Below, in pieces: positions 43,616-52,738 of a stretch of 64,000 bases of DNA; within the stretch, counting starts at the first letter, position 1, and each line of letters starts with the position of its first letter. Source of the DNA: Fontivivens sp964399735. GTDB lineage: Bacteria > Zhuqueibacterota > Zhuqueibacteria > Residuimicrobiales > Krinioviventaceae. Made by a program: the position numbers and the translations under genes. The DNA is taken from the NCBI GenBank assembly GCA_964399735.1, contig CAYNSO010000007.1:3776-67775 (forward strand). Reading direction: 5' to 3'. The notes beneath the pieces are model-generated. The model was not told the DNA's origin. It was given only the letters and a program-made list of their open reading frames with translations, and ran no database searches.

Positions 43616-45013
43616 ATGAAAAGATATTTGGTTTTTTTACTGCTTGCTCTTCCTTTGTGCCTGTTTGCACAAACGGCAAAAATAAAAATTGATGTAGACA
43701 GAACAATCGGGGAAATTGATCCCAAAATTTACGGCGTCTTTATGGAACCCATCGGCTTTAGCGGCAGAAGAATGGGCGCCGCCGATTCTGTAACCTTTAA
43801 TACTCTGTATGGCACTTTGTACGATCCATCCTCTCCCCTTGCCGATGAGAACGGTTTCAGAAAAGATTATATCGACGCCATGCGGGAGCTCAAAATCACC
43901 AACATGCGCTGGCCGGGCGGCAATTTTGTCATGGCCTATAACTGGCAGGACGGCATCGGCCCCAAAGAGCAGCGCCCGGTGCGCATTAACCTGGCCTGGA
44001 GCGGCGTTGATAATAATCACGTCGGCACGGATGAATGGATTGCATTAAATAAATCTATCGGCAGTGAAAATATTATTTGCGTCAACCTCGGCCTCGCCAC
44101 CATTCAGGACGCCGTTTACTGGGTTGAGTACTGTAATTACAAGAAAGGCACCTACTATTCCGATTTGCGCGCTAAAAACGGCCATCCCAAACCCTACGGC
44201 ATTAAAATATGGGACCTCGGCAATGAAGTAGACGGAGCGCCCTGGGAACTGGGTCATAAAAACGCCGATGACTATGTTAAAATCGCCCGCGAAGCCGCCA
44301 AAGCAATGAAATCCGTAGACAACACCATAAAACTGGTGGCTTCAGGGTCATCGTACTATGAACCAACCGGACAATGGGTGGAATGGAACCGGAAGGTGCT
44401 GACCGGACTAGGCGACAAGATCGATTATCTTTCCATTCACCGCTATTGGGAAAATTCCCCTGATTATTATACATACATGGGCCAGAGCGCTATGGATTTT
44501 GAAGAAAAGATAACCGTCCCTGCGGCGGCAATACAAACCGCAAAAGCCATGATGGGCTTTACCAATCCCATCTATATTTCCTTTGATGANNNNNNNNNNN
44601 NNNNNNNNNNNNNNNNNNNNNNNNNNNNNNNNNNNNNNNNNNNNNNNNNNNNNNNNNNNNNNNNNNNNNNNNNNNNNNNNNNNNNNNNNTTTAATACCGA
44701 AAAATGTCAAGGCATCCCCTTCCTTGATGTTACCTCAACGTACTCGAAAGAGACCAATACAGTCTATATAAACGTTCTGAACAGGCACAAAGACAACGCT
44801 ATCACAACCGACATAGTCAACACGTCAGGCACATTGAGCGGCAAAGCGATAGCGACGTTGATAAATGCTGCTTCGTTAAATGAGCCTTTTATTTTTGACA
44901 AGCAAAAAGAGTATGTACCGGTCAGCAAAGAAATTTCAGTCCAAGGCAACAAAATGACCTGTTCGTTCCCCGCGCATTCATTTACACAGATCAAGGTTAA
45001 AATAGAAAAATGA
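43616..45013 (+). CDS. GH51-like alpha-L-arabinofuranosidase, interrupted by a scaffold gap
   Basis: An exported enzyme with a signal peptide ending near residue 18 (FAQ). The barrel contains NMRWPGGNFVMAYNWQDGIG and the acid/base Glu204 in WDLGNEVDGAPW. The predicted nucleophile lies in YISFD-Glu; the gap begins inside that codon (44588-44589 read GA, 44590 is N). After the gap the protein resumes CQGIPFLDVTSTYSKE, the C-terminal beta-domain of family 51. In relatives I recall roughly 100-130 residues between these points, whereas the gap allows only 33, so the true missing length is probably larger than 100 bases. The enzyme would release arabinose side chains from arabinoxylan or arabinan. 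GGGAG precedes the ATG. Confidence 0.85.
   Translation: MKRYLVFLLLALPLCLFAQTAKIKIDVDRTIGEIDPKIYGVFMEPIGFSGRRMGAADSVTFNTLYGTLYDPSSPLADENGFRKDYIDAMRELKITNMRWPGGNFVMAYNWQDGIGPKEQRPVRINLAWSGVDNNHVGTDEWIALNKSIGSENIICVNLGLATIQDAVYWVEYCNYKKGTYYSDLRAKNGHPKPYGIKIWDLGNEVDGAPWELGHKNADDYVKIAREAAKAMKSVDNTIKLVASGSSYYEPTGQWVEWNRKVLTGLGDKIDYLSIHRYWENSPDYYTYMGQSAMDFEEKITVPAAAIQTAKAMMGFTNPIYISFDXXXXXXXXXXXXXXXXXXXXXXXXXXXXXXXXXXFNTEKCQGIPFLDVTSTYSKETNTVYINVLNRHKDNAITTDIVNTSGTLSGKAIATLINAASLNEPFIFDKQKEYVPVSKEISVQGNKMTCSFPAHSFTQIKVKIEK
44590..44689. other. Scaffold gap of 100 N within the GH51 gene
   Basis: Unlike the gap at 34405, the flanks share no duplicated sequence. The round number 100 is a conventional placeholder. 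The reading frame happens to stay open through it, but this should not be taken as a measured size. Confidence 0.95.
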
Positions 45014-45052
45014 CCGGGATCGTCAGGTAAACATTTGTAAAAGGAGAAAAAG

Positions 45053-47059
45053 ATGAGACACCTTTTTTTAACTATTTTAGGAGTATTGGGTTTTAGCTTG
45101 TGCGCAGTTTCACAGGATATTGTGAAACAGGCGCCCCAGGGATTCGATTCCATTCGTCCGGACATTTCACATGGGCAAATCGACACTGTGAAATACGAAT
45201 CCAAAACTGTGGGCGCTGCCCGCAAAGCTATAATTTACACACCTCCCGGCTTTACAAAAACACAAAAATATCCCGTGTTGTACCTGCTGCATGGTATAGG
45301 CGGGGACGAAAAGGAATGGCTCAACGGCGGCCAACCCCAGGTAATTTTAGACAACTTGTACGCCGAGAAAAAGATAGAGCCCATGATCGTGGTCATGCCC
45401 AACGGACGGGCCATGAAAGACGACCGCGCCGGCGGCAATATCATGGCTCCGGACAAGGTGCAGGCGTTTGCCACTTTTGAGCAAGACCTGCTGAACGACC
45501 TGATTCCCTTCATCGAAAAACAATACCCTGTCATTAAGGACCGGGAACATCGCGCTATTGCCGGTCTATCGATGGGCGGCGGGCAATCGTTGAATTTCGG
45601 ATTGGGCAACCTGGATGTGTTTGCCTGGGTCGGCGGGTTTTCATCTGCACCCAACACGAAAAGTCCGGAGCTGCTGGTTCCAAATCCCGACGAAACCAAA
45701 AAGCAATTGAAACTGTTGTGGATGTCCTGCGGCGACAGCGATAACCTGATTTCCTTCAGCAAACGCACCCACGACTATTTACAAAAAAACAATGTGCCGC
45801 ACATCTATTACATTGAACCGGGCGTGCATGATTTTAAAGTGTGGAAAAACGGCCTGTACATGTTTTCGCAGCTTATCTTTAAACCGGTGAATGTCGCCAC
45901 TTTTTCCCTGTATGAACAAAAGCAAGAGCCGGTTTCAACACCATCCGGAGCAATAACTCCCGCGCCGGTTAACGATGTAAAAATTGACGCCACACCCTCA
46001 CCCACCAATGTGCCGGGAGTGGAATACCCCAAAATTGATTCACAATCAAGAGTCATCTTTCGGGTGGAAGCCCCCGATGCGCAAAAGGTGCAGGTCGATC
46101 TTTTAAAAGTCTATGATATGGTCAAGGGAGAAGACGGCGTTTGGACGGTTACGACCGACCCGATCAGCATCGGCTTTCACTATTATTATTTAATGATTGA
46201 CGGCTTTCGCTTCTCCGATCCGGCCAGCGAATCGTTTTTCGGCATTGGCAAAATGATGAGCGGTATTGATATTCCCGCGCCCGACCAGGATTTCTATACG
46301 CCGAAAAATGTACCCCATGGACAAATTCGGGAATGTTATTATATATCGGAAGTAAAAAAAGGCTATAACCGCTTTTTTGTCTACACCCCTCCGGATTATG
46401 ATGTAAACACTAAAAACCGTTACCCGGTTCTATACCTGCAGCATGGCATGGGCGAAGATGAACGAGGCTGGGTAACCCAGGGTAAACTAAACATCATTAT
46501 GGATAACATGATTGCGGCAGAACGCTGCAAGCCGATGGTCATTGTGGTAAGCGATGGTGAAATCGCCGCCATGTTCCGGCCCAAACCGGGCGAAGACGTC
46601 AACAAAGCCCGCATGCAATTCGGCGCGGATTTTACGCCCATTCTGTTGAATGAAATCATTCCTTATGTAGAAAAAAATTTCCGGGTACTTGCCGATAGAG
46701 ATCACCGGGCGATGGCCGGACTGTCGTGGGGTGGATTTCAGACCTTTGAGATCGGGCTGAATAACCTGGATAAATTTTCATACCTCGGCGGTTTTAGCGG
46801 CGCCGGCATGTTCAATCCCGCTACCGATCTTGGCACAGCATATAATGGCGTGTTCAGCGATACAACTGCTTTTAATAAAAAAGTACATACATTCTTTTTG
46901 GGGATCGGTTCGCAGGAAGGTCAACGCATGAAAGGATTAAGTGATACGCTCAAAAAAGCCGGCATTCATAATACCTATTACGAGTCGCCAGACACCGCGC
47001 ATGAATGGCTGACCTGGCGCAGGTGCCTGTACGAGTTTGCGCCAATTATATTTAAATAA
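45053..47059 (+). CDS. Double-module CE1 esterase (feruloyl/acetyl esterase fusion)
   Basis: A 668-residue exported protein (signal peptide to about residue 20) containing two complete alpha/beta-hydrolase esterase modules of carbohydrate esterase family 1. Module one spans about 25-280, with LYLLHGIGGDEKEW, Ser173 in GLSMGGG, an Asp in CGDSD and a His in GVHDFKVW. A proline/threonine-rich linker (290-320) leads to an E-set/CBM48-like beta domain (about 325-410). Module two spans about 415-668, with LQHGMGEDERGW, Ser558 in GLSWGGF and His near 651 in TAHEWLTW. CE1 enzymes cleave ferulate, p-coumarate or acetate esters of arabinoxylan. Two catalytic centres in one chain suggest simultaneous attack on neighbouring or chemically different esters. 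AAAGGAG precedes the ATG. Confidence 0.85.
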   Translation: MRHLFLTILGVLGFSLCAVSQDIVKQAPQGFDSIRPDISHGQIDTVKYESKTVGAARKAIIYTPPGFTKTQKYPVLYLLHGIGGDEKEWLNGGQPQVILDNLYAEKKIEPMIVVMPNGRAMKDDRAGGNIMAPDKVQAFATFEQDLLNDLIPFIEKQYPVIKDREHRAIAGLSMGGGQSLNFGLGNLDVFAWVGGFSSAPNTKSPELLVPNPDETKKQLKLLWMSCGDSDNLISFSKRTHDYLQKNNVPHIYYIEPGVHDFKVWKNGLYMFSQLIFKPVNVATFSLYEQKQEPVSTPSGAITPAPVNDVKIDATPSPTNVPGVEYPKIDSQSRVIFRVEAPDAQKVQVDLLKVYDMVKGEDGVWTVTTDPISIGFHYYYLMIDGFRFSDPASESFFGIGKMMSGIDIPAPDQDFYTPKNVPHGQIRECYYISEVKKGYNRFFVYTPPDYDVNTKNRYPVLYLQHGMGEDERGWVTQGKLNIIMDNMIAAERCKPMVIVVSDGEIAAMFRPKPGEDVNKARMQFGADFTPILLNEIIPYVEKNFRVLADRDHRAMAGLSWGGFQTFEIGLNNLDKFSYLGGFSGAGMFNPATDLGTAYNGVFSDTTAFNKKVHTFFLGIGSQEGQRMKGLSDTLKKAGIHNTYYESPDTAHEWLTWRRCLYEFAPIIFK

Positions 47060-47072
47060 AATAATAGTGTAA

Positions 47073-47112
47073 CTCTGGAAACCCCGCCTCTTTTAATGTG
47101 GGGGTTCCAGAG
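47073..47112 (+). terminator. Hairpin after the double esterase gene
   Basis: CTCTGGAA (47073-47080) and TTCCAGAG (47105-47112) form the base of a long hairpin, extended by CCCC/GGGG nearer the loop. No strong T-run follows; a terminator or attenuating structure is likely. Confidence 0.55.
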
Positions 47113-47262
47113 CGCTTTAACCGGATTAAAAATTTGAAAAAATTTATACTACCAAATGAACACATTTGCAGCGCTTTGCAAGGTATTCAGATAAATCAAT
47201 TGTCTAGTCAAAACAAGCTTTGCTAATTAAATAACAAAAATTAACTTTAGGAGAGTTGAGAA

Positions 47263-48432
47263 ATGAAACAATTAAAATCTACCATTTTACTGATTGTTTT
47301 ATTGGTCAGTAGTATCTGTTTTGCTCAAACAGCAGCAGTTGAAGATTTTAAACCGGCAACCACCAACCAGCCGGGTAAAGAATATCCCCAGGTCAATTCC
47401 GAGGGCCGGGTGCGCGCCAGCATATCGGCGCCGGAAGCTCACAAGGTGCAGTTGGATATCAGCGCAGTAAAATACGACCTGACCAAAGATGAAAATGGAG
47501 TTTGGACCGGCGATTCCGAACCCCAGGATGAAGGATTTCATTACTACCAGCTTTGGATTGACGGCGCCGCGGTTCCAGATCCCGGCAGCATGTACTTTTA
47601 CGGCGCCAGCCGTTGGGGCAGTGGTATCGAAATTCCGGCCAAGGATCAGGATTTTTATGCCTTGAAGAACGTGCCCCACGGCCAGATTCGCGAACAGCTC
47701 TACTTTTCAAAAAGCAATGACACAATACGCCGGTGTTTCGTATACACGCCTCCCGATTATGATAAAGATACCACAAAACGCTATCCCGTGCTGTACCTGC
47801 AACATGGCGGCGGCGAAGACGAAACCGGCTGGCCTGGCCAGGGCAAAACCAATCTCATTATGGATAACCTGATTGCAGCAGGCAAAGCCAAACCTTTTAT
47901 CATTGTGATGGACAACGGTACCTGGAGTTGGCCTGCCAATACACCTCGTCCCAAGCCGGGCGAGCGCCCCGCCGGAACCTGGCCGCCGACAAACTGGGCC
48001 GATGGTTTTATGAAAACCCTGTTACAAGACATTATTCCCATGATCGATGCCAATTATCGTACCCTGGCAGACCAACAACATCGCGCCATGGCCGGGCTGT
48101 CAATGGGCGGCATGCAGACCCGTGTCATTACCCTGGCTAATCCCGATATGTTTGCTTATGTCGGCATGTTCAGCGGCGGCAGCATCAGCGTGGAAGATAT
48201 TAATAAAGCGCCGGGATTTAAAGAAAAAAACAAACTCGTATTCATCAGCTATGGCAGCCGTGAACTGGAAAATTCCAGAATGGGGTTTGGCGGCGATCCC
48301 AAAGCAAACACCGAAGCGCTTAAAGCAGCCGGCTTGAATACGCATTTTTATGTTTCTCCCAATACCGCCCACGAGTGGCAGAGTTGGCGACGCGGTCTGC
48401 ATGAATTTGCACCGTTGCTTTTTAACAATTAA
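47263..48432 (+). CDS. CE1 esterase with N-terminal E-set domain
   Basis: A 389-residue exported esterase. A signal peptide ends near residue 22 (FAQ). A CBM48/E-set-like domain covers about 40-130 (VRASISAPEAHKVQLDISA and GFHYYQLWIDGAAVPDP). The CE1 catalytic domain has LQHGGGEDETGW, Ser280 in GLSMGGMQ and His in NTAHEWQSW. The architecture matches the second half of the preceding double esterase, which points to gene duplication. It is expected to hydrolyse feruloyl or acetyl esters on xylan. GGAGAG precedes the ATG. The stop is 44 bases before the next paralogue. Confidence 0.85.
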   Translation: MKQLKSTILLIVLLVSSICFAQTAAVEDFKPATTNQPGKEYPQVNSEGRVRASISAPEAHKVQLDISAVKYDLTKDENGVWTGDSEPQDEGFHYYQLWIDGAAVPDPGSMYFYGASRWGSGIEIPAKDQDFYALKNVPHGQIREQLYFSKSNDTIRRCFVYTPPDYDKDTTKRYPVLYLQHGGGEDETGWPGQGKTNLIMDNLIAAGKAKPFIIVMDNGTWSWPANTPRPKPGERPAGTWPPTNWADGFMKTLLQDIIPMIDANYRTLADQQHRAMAGLSMGGMQTRVITLANPDMFAYVGMFSGGSISVEDINKAPGFKEKNKLVFISYGSRELENSRMGFGGDPKANTEALKAAGLNTHFYVSPNTAHEWQSWRRGLHEFAPLLFNN

Positions 48433-48476
48433 TTGCTTTTATTATAAATAGACCATTTAACCAGAGTAGTAAAATT

Positions 48477-49625
48477 ATGAAATTTGAAAAATTTTATCAA
48501 AAATTAATAATATGTCTGGTAATCATCGGCGGGGTCTTCCTCGCCGATGGTTCCCCGGCGCAAACCCCGGCAAACGCCATTCCGGCTCCTTCCAATGTAC
48601 GGGGCGCACAATATCCACAAATCACACCGGATAGCCGCGCTATCTTTCGCATTAAAGCGCCCGAGGCGGTCAAAGTTCAGCTCGATCTGGGCAAGATATA
48701 CGATATGGTCAAAGATAGCGACGGGGTGTGGCAGGTAACCACCGATTCGTTAACCGAAGGCTTTCATTATTATTCTTTGCTTATCGACGGCGTAGCCGTA
48801 GCCGACCCCGCCAGTGAAACATTTTATGGCATGGGCCGCATGGCCAGCGGCATCGAGGTGCCATTTGCGGGTGACGATTACTATGCCATTAAAGATGTGC
48901 CACACGGCGAAATCAGGATAAAACGTTATTTCTCTACCGTGTTCAATCAATGGCGGCAATTTTATATCTATACGCCGCCCGGCTATGACACCAATACAAG
49001 CGAAAAATATCCCGTATTGTATATCTTGCATGGCGGCGGCGAGGATGAAAGAGGCTGGGCAACCCAGGGCAAAACCGATTTAATACTCGATAATCTGATT
49101 GCCGCACAAAAAGCCAAACCTATGCTGGTGGTTATGCCGGACGGTAATGTAAGGGCATCGGGATTTGGCGAAAACACATTGCAATTGTTTGCAGAAGAAC
49201 TGAAACAATGCCTCATTCCGTTTGTGGAAAAAAACTATCGCGTCAAAACCGACGCCAAAAGCCGGGCGCTGGCCGGCCTTTCGATGGGTGGGTTGCAGAC
49301 CCTGTATGTTGGGATAAACAATACTGACCTGTTTGCATACCTGGGCGTGTTTAGCTCCGGCTGGATACAGCCCATGCAAAAAGATCTGGCAGATGCTCAA
49401 TATGATTTTATGGGGAAAAATGTCAATATGCTGAACAGCAACCTCAAACAATTCTGGATTTCAATGGGTGGCAAAGAAGATATCGCCTGGAATAATTGTC
49501 AGCAAATGATGGCAAAATTTGACGAGATGAAAATTAAATACACCTATAGCGAATACCCCGGCGGCCATGCCTGGCCGGTGTGGAGACATGATCTGTGGCT
49601 ATTTTCCGCGCTATTGTTTAAATAA
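48477..49625 (+). CDS. CE1 esterase with N-terminal E-set domain
   Basis: A 382-residue exported paralogue of its neighbour. Signal peptide to about residue 29; E-set domain about 45-130 (AIFRIKAPEAVKVQLDLGK). The catalytic domain shows LHGGGEDERGW, Ser269 in GLSMGGLQ and a terminal His in GGHAWPVW. IYDMVKDSDGVW is nearly the same as IYDMVK-type segments in the double esterase, so these two are closest kin. The weak ribosome-binding site and short spacing to the previous gene suggest an operon. Same predicted role, substrate not resolved. Confidence 0.85.
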   Translation: MKFEKFYQKLIICLVIIGGVFLADGSPAQTPANAIPAPSNVRGAQYPQITPDSRAIFRIKAPEAVKVQLDLGKIYDMVKDSDGVWQVTTDSLTEGFHYYSLLIDGVAVADPASETFYGMGRMASGIEVPFAGDDYYAIKDVPHGEIRIKRYFSTVFNQWRQFYIYTPPGYDTNTSEKYPVLYILHGGGEDERGWATQGKTDLILDNLIAAQKAKPMLVVMPDGNVRASGFGENTLQLFAEELKQCLIPFVEKNYRVKTDAKSRALAGLSMGGLQTLYVGINNTDLFAYLGVFSSGWIQPMQKDLADAQYDFMGKNVNMLNSNLKQFWISMGGKEDIAWNNCQQMMAKFDEMKIKYTYSEYPGGHAWPVWRHDLWLFSALLFK

Positions 49626-49649
49626 TTTTACTACAAGATTGGAATGAAA

Positions 49650-50624
49650 ATGAAAAAAAGCTTAATCATATATATATTTATTTTGATGTTAGCGGTGGGG
49701 ACAACTTTTGCACAAAATCCGCTCTTTAAAGACATCTTTACCGCTGACCCGGCAGTATTGGTTTACCAGGATACCGTTTATCTATATACAGGTCACGATG
49801 AAGCTCCAGTCGGCGTTAATGATTATATTATGCATGACTGGTATGTGTATTCTTCCACAGACATGGTCCATTGGAAAAACCACGGCGCATGTCTTTCTGT
49901 GAAGGATTTTTCATGGGTCAAAGATAATGCCTATGCTGGACAGTGCATCTATCGTGATGGGAAATTTTACTGGTATGCACCAATGGAACACAAAAAGAAT
50001 AGCGAAAGCAATGGCGGCTTTGCCATTGGCGTCGCCGTATCCGACAGCCCGACAGGGCCTTTCAAGGATGCAATTGGTAAAGCTCTCATTACAAATGAAA
50101 TGACTACCGATAAATCACATTCCTGGGACGATATCGATCCGACTGTATTTATTGATGACGACGGGCAAGCATATCTTTACTGGGGCAATTTAAGCTGCCG
50201 GTATGTAAAACTAAAAAACAATATGATAGAGCTTGATGGCCCGATAACCCTGGTTACATTACCCAATTATGTTGAAGGCCCATGGCTATACAAGCGAAAT
50301 GACATCTATTACCTCGCTTATTCTGCATTATTTCCAGAGTATATCGATTATGCAACTTCAAACAGTCCGGCAGGTCCATGGACTTATCGCGGCAGAATTT
50401 CCGATACTGCGCCAAACTGTACCACAATTCATACAGCGATTATTGACTATCATGGCGATAATTATTTCTTTTATCATAACGGCGTACTGCCAACCGGAGG
50501 CAACCATAGGCGTTCCGTCTGTCTCGATTATTTATATTACAATCAGGATGGCGCCATACAAAAAGTAATACAAACAAAAGAAGGCGTACGCCCGGTTCCA
50601 TCGGTTTCTCAACCGGAAAACTGA
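49650..50624 (+). CDS. GH43-family beta-xylosidase/alpha-L-arabinofuranosidase
   Basis: A protein of about 324 residues with signal peptide and a single five-bladed beta-propeller. Catalytic residues expected for family 43 are visible: the base Asp in FTADPAVLVY, the pKa-modulating Asp in DDIDPTVFIDDDG, and the acid Glu in NYVEGPWLYKR. No extra binding module is present. It would release xylose or arabinose from side chains or short oligosaccharides. An upstream ATG (49644) is only one base from the GGA that serves as ribosome-binding site, so the ATG at 49650, six bases from it, is preferred. It is not closely similar to the two GH43 proteins further downstream. Confidence 0.88.
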   Translation: MKKSLIIYIFILMLAVGTTFAQNPLFKDIFTADPAVLVYQDTVYLYTGHDEAPVGVNDYIMHDWYVYSSTDMVHWKNHGACLSVKDFSWVKDNAYAGQCIYRDGKFYWYAPMEHKKNSESNGGFAIGVAVSDSPTGPFKDAIGKALITNEMTTDKSHSWDDIDPTVFIDDDGQAYLYWGNLSCRYVKLKNNMIELDGPITLVTLPNYVEGPWLYKRNDIYYLAYSALFPEYIDYATSNSPAGPWTYRGRISDTAPNCTTIHTAIIDYHGDNYFFYHNGVLPTGGNHRRSVCLDYLYYNQDGAIQKVIQTKEGVRPVPSVSQPEN

Positions 50625-50745
50625 TGAAATTATAAAGACTTTATAAAATAATATGACCGGTGAATTGTGGCTTTGAACAAATCCATGTTTTTTTTGGATA
50701 ATATAATTTTTTATCAACAAGTAATCAAACCAGGAAAATAAAATT

Positions 50746-52683
50746 ATGAGATATTGCACTGTACTGGTCATCTTTTTAATGACAACTTTATTTAACAATG
50801 CTCTGTGTGTGGATCACTATACATTAAAAAGTCCTGATGCAAAAATTTCTGTTAACTTTTGGCTTACAGATACAGGTGAGCCTGTATATTCAATCTCGCA
50901 TTCCGGCTCGATAATCCTGAAACAATCCAGGTTGGGAATTATTAGTAGCGAAGGCGATTTTTCTTCAAGCCTTGATATTGATTCAGTTTCAAGTGTAAGT
51001 GTGGTTTCCGACAAGTACACACTATTACACGGTAAACGACTGAATTGTAATTATACTGGAAACAAACGCATATTCTATTTAAAAAATGCAAACTCGCAAC
51101 CAATTGCGATCATTTTTCAGGTATCGAATGATGGTGTTGCCTTTAGGTATCATTTGCCGGCCAAGTCTGACAAGAATATTGAAATTTTCAAAGAAGCCAC
51201 CTCCTATCACCTTGATCTCTCTGCAAAAGCATTTCTGCAGCCATGTATGGATGCGCGCGTTGGCTGGTGTTATGCTTCTCCGTCTTATGAAGAGTATTAT
51301 GAAAAGAATATCCCTGTCGGTACAAAATCGCCAAATCAAGCTGGCTGGGTCATGCCGGCGCTTTTTAATTTTGGGAAATACTGGATTTGCATTACAGAAA
51401 CCGCTGTTGATACAAATTATTGCGGATCACGTCTAGGCCAATTTTCACCTGATGGAGAATATTCAATTCAATTTCCCCAACCGCAGGAAGGCACCTCATA
51501 CGGACCTGTTTTGCCGAAATCTGTTTTACCATGGTATACTCCCTGGCGTATCATTGTAATAACAGATAATCCTGGAGATTTGGTTGAATCAACTTTGGAA
51601 ACCGATTTAGCAATTCCGGCCCGCTATGACGTTTCCTCATGGCTGCAACCGGGCATTGCATCATGGAGTTGGGTAATTCTAAAAGATGATTCAACTGTAT
51701 ATGATACTCAAAAACGATATATTGATTTTGCTGCATCGATGAATTGGGAATACTGTCTTGTCGATGCTCTTTGGGATACTCAAATCGGCTATGATAAAAT
51801 AAAACAACTTGCAGATTATGCCAAAACGAAAAATGTAAAAATATTATTATGGTATAATTCAGCAGGCGATTGGAATACTACTCCACAAACGCCGCGCGAT
51901 AAATTGCTTACCAGGAAGACGAGAAATATAGAGTTCCAAAAGTTAAAAGATATGAGCATTGCCGGTATTAAGGTAGATTTTTTTGGCGGCGACGGACAAT
52001 CCATGATAAAATATTATATTGATATATTGAATGACGCTGCAAAATTCAATCTCGCAGTAAACTTTCATGGTTGTACTTTTCCAAGAGGTTGGCACAGAAC
52101 TTTTCCAAACCTGGTTAGCATGGAAGCAATCAAAGGTGAAGAATATGTAACGTTTGGACAGTATAATGCAGATCAACAACCTTCGCATTGCACAGTTATT
52201 CCTTTTACAAGAAATCTGTTTGATCCAATGGATTTCACCCCTGTTAACTTTTCCGGCATTCCGCATATCAAACGCAGAACTACAGGCGGTTTTGAAATTG
52301 CCTTGTCGGTTCTTTTTACTTCGGGTATTCAACATATTGCCGAAACACCGTCTGGAATGGCGGTGCAAAAAAATTTCATAAAAGAATTTATGAGCGCTTT
52401 GCCTGAAACCTGGGATGATGTAAAGTATATTGATGGCTTTCCAGGGAAATTTGTTGTATTAGCCAGGAAAAAAGGAGACGTCTGGTTTATTGCAGGTATT
52501 AATGGAGAAAATTCTGAACGCTCTATATCAATGAATTTATCATTCATTAGTGATAAATCGAATGGTGTTCTTGTCACCGATTCGGATAACGATGAGGTTT
52601 TTATAAAAAGTGATGTAAATTTTTCAGCGCCAATAAAAATCACAATGTTGCCTTTTGGCGGATTTGTCATCAAGACTAGATAA
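50746..52683 (+). CDS. GH97 family alpha-glycosidase (second, distinct copy)
   Basis: A 645-residue exported enzyme (signal peptide to about residue 22). The N-terminal beta-sandwich begins YTLKSPDAKISVNFWL. The barrel has SIAGIKVDFFGGDGQSM, LAVNFHGCTFPRGWHRTFPN and SMEAIKGEEYVTF. It shares layout with the GH97 at 37527 but has NFHGCTFPRGW instead of DYHGVFKPAGL, so the two probably belong to different subgroups with different linkage or sugar preference. The sequence here is more AT-rich than the flanking esterase genes, which hints at separate acquisition. Predicted alpha-glucosidase or alpha-galactosidase; not resolved. Confidence 0.87.
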   Translation: MRYCTVLVIFLMTTLFNNALCVDHYTLKSPDAKISVNFWLTDTGEPVYSISHSGSIILKQSRLGIISSEGDFSSSLDIDSVSSVSVVSDKYTLLHGKRLNCNYTGNKRIFYLKNANSQPIAIIFQVSNDGVAFRYHLPAKSDKNIEIFKEATSYHLDLSAKAFLQPCMDARVGWCYASPSYEEYYEKNIPVGTKSPNQAGWVMPALFNFGKYWICITETAVDTNYCGSRLGQFSPDGEYSIQFPQPQEGTSYGPVLPKSVLPWYTPWRIIVITDNPGDLVESTLETDLAIPARYDVSSWLQPGIASWSWVILKDDSTVYDTQKRYIDFAASMNWEYCLVDALWDTQIGYDKIKQLADYAKTKNVKILLWYNSAGDWNTTPQTPRDKLLTRKTRNIEFQKLKDMSIAGIKVDFFGGDGQSMIKYYIDILNDAAKFNLAVNFHGCTFPRGWHRTFPNLVSMEAIKGEEYVTFGQYNADQQPSHCTVIPFTRNLFDPMDFTPVNFSGIPHIKRRTTGGFEIALSVLFTSGIQHIAETPSGMAVQKNFIKEFMSALPETWDDVKYIDGFPGKFVVLARKKGDVWFIAGINGENSERSISMNLSFISDKSNGVLVTDSDNDEVFIKSDVNFSAPIKITMLPFGGFVIKTR

Positions 52684-52738
52684 AATCAAGTTATTATATA
52701 ATTATTTGTTTGATTAATACATTGGAACAGGAGGCGTT

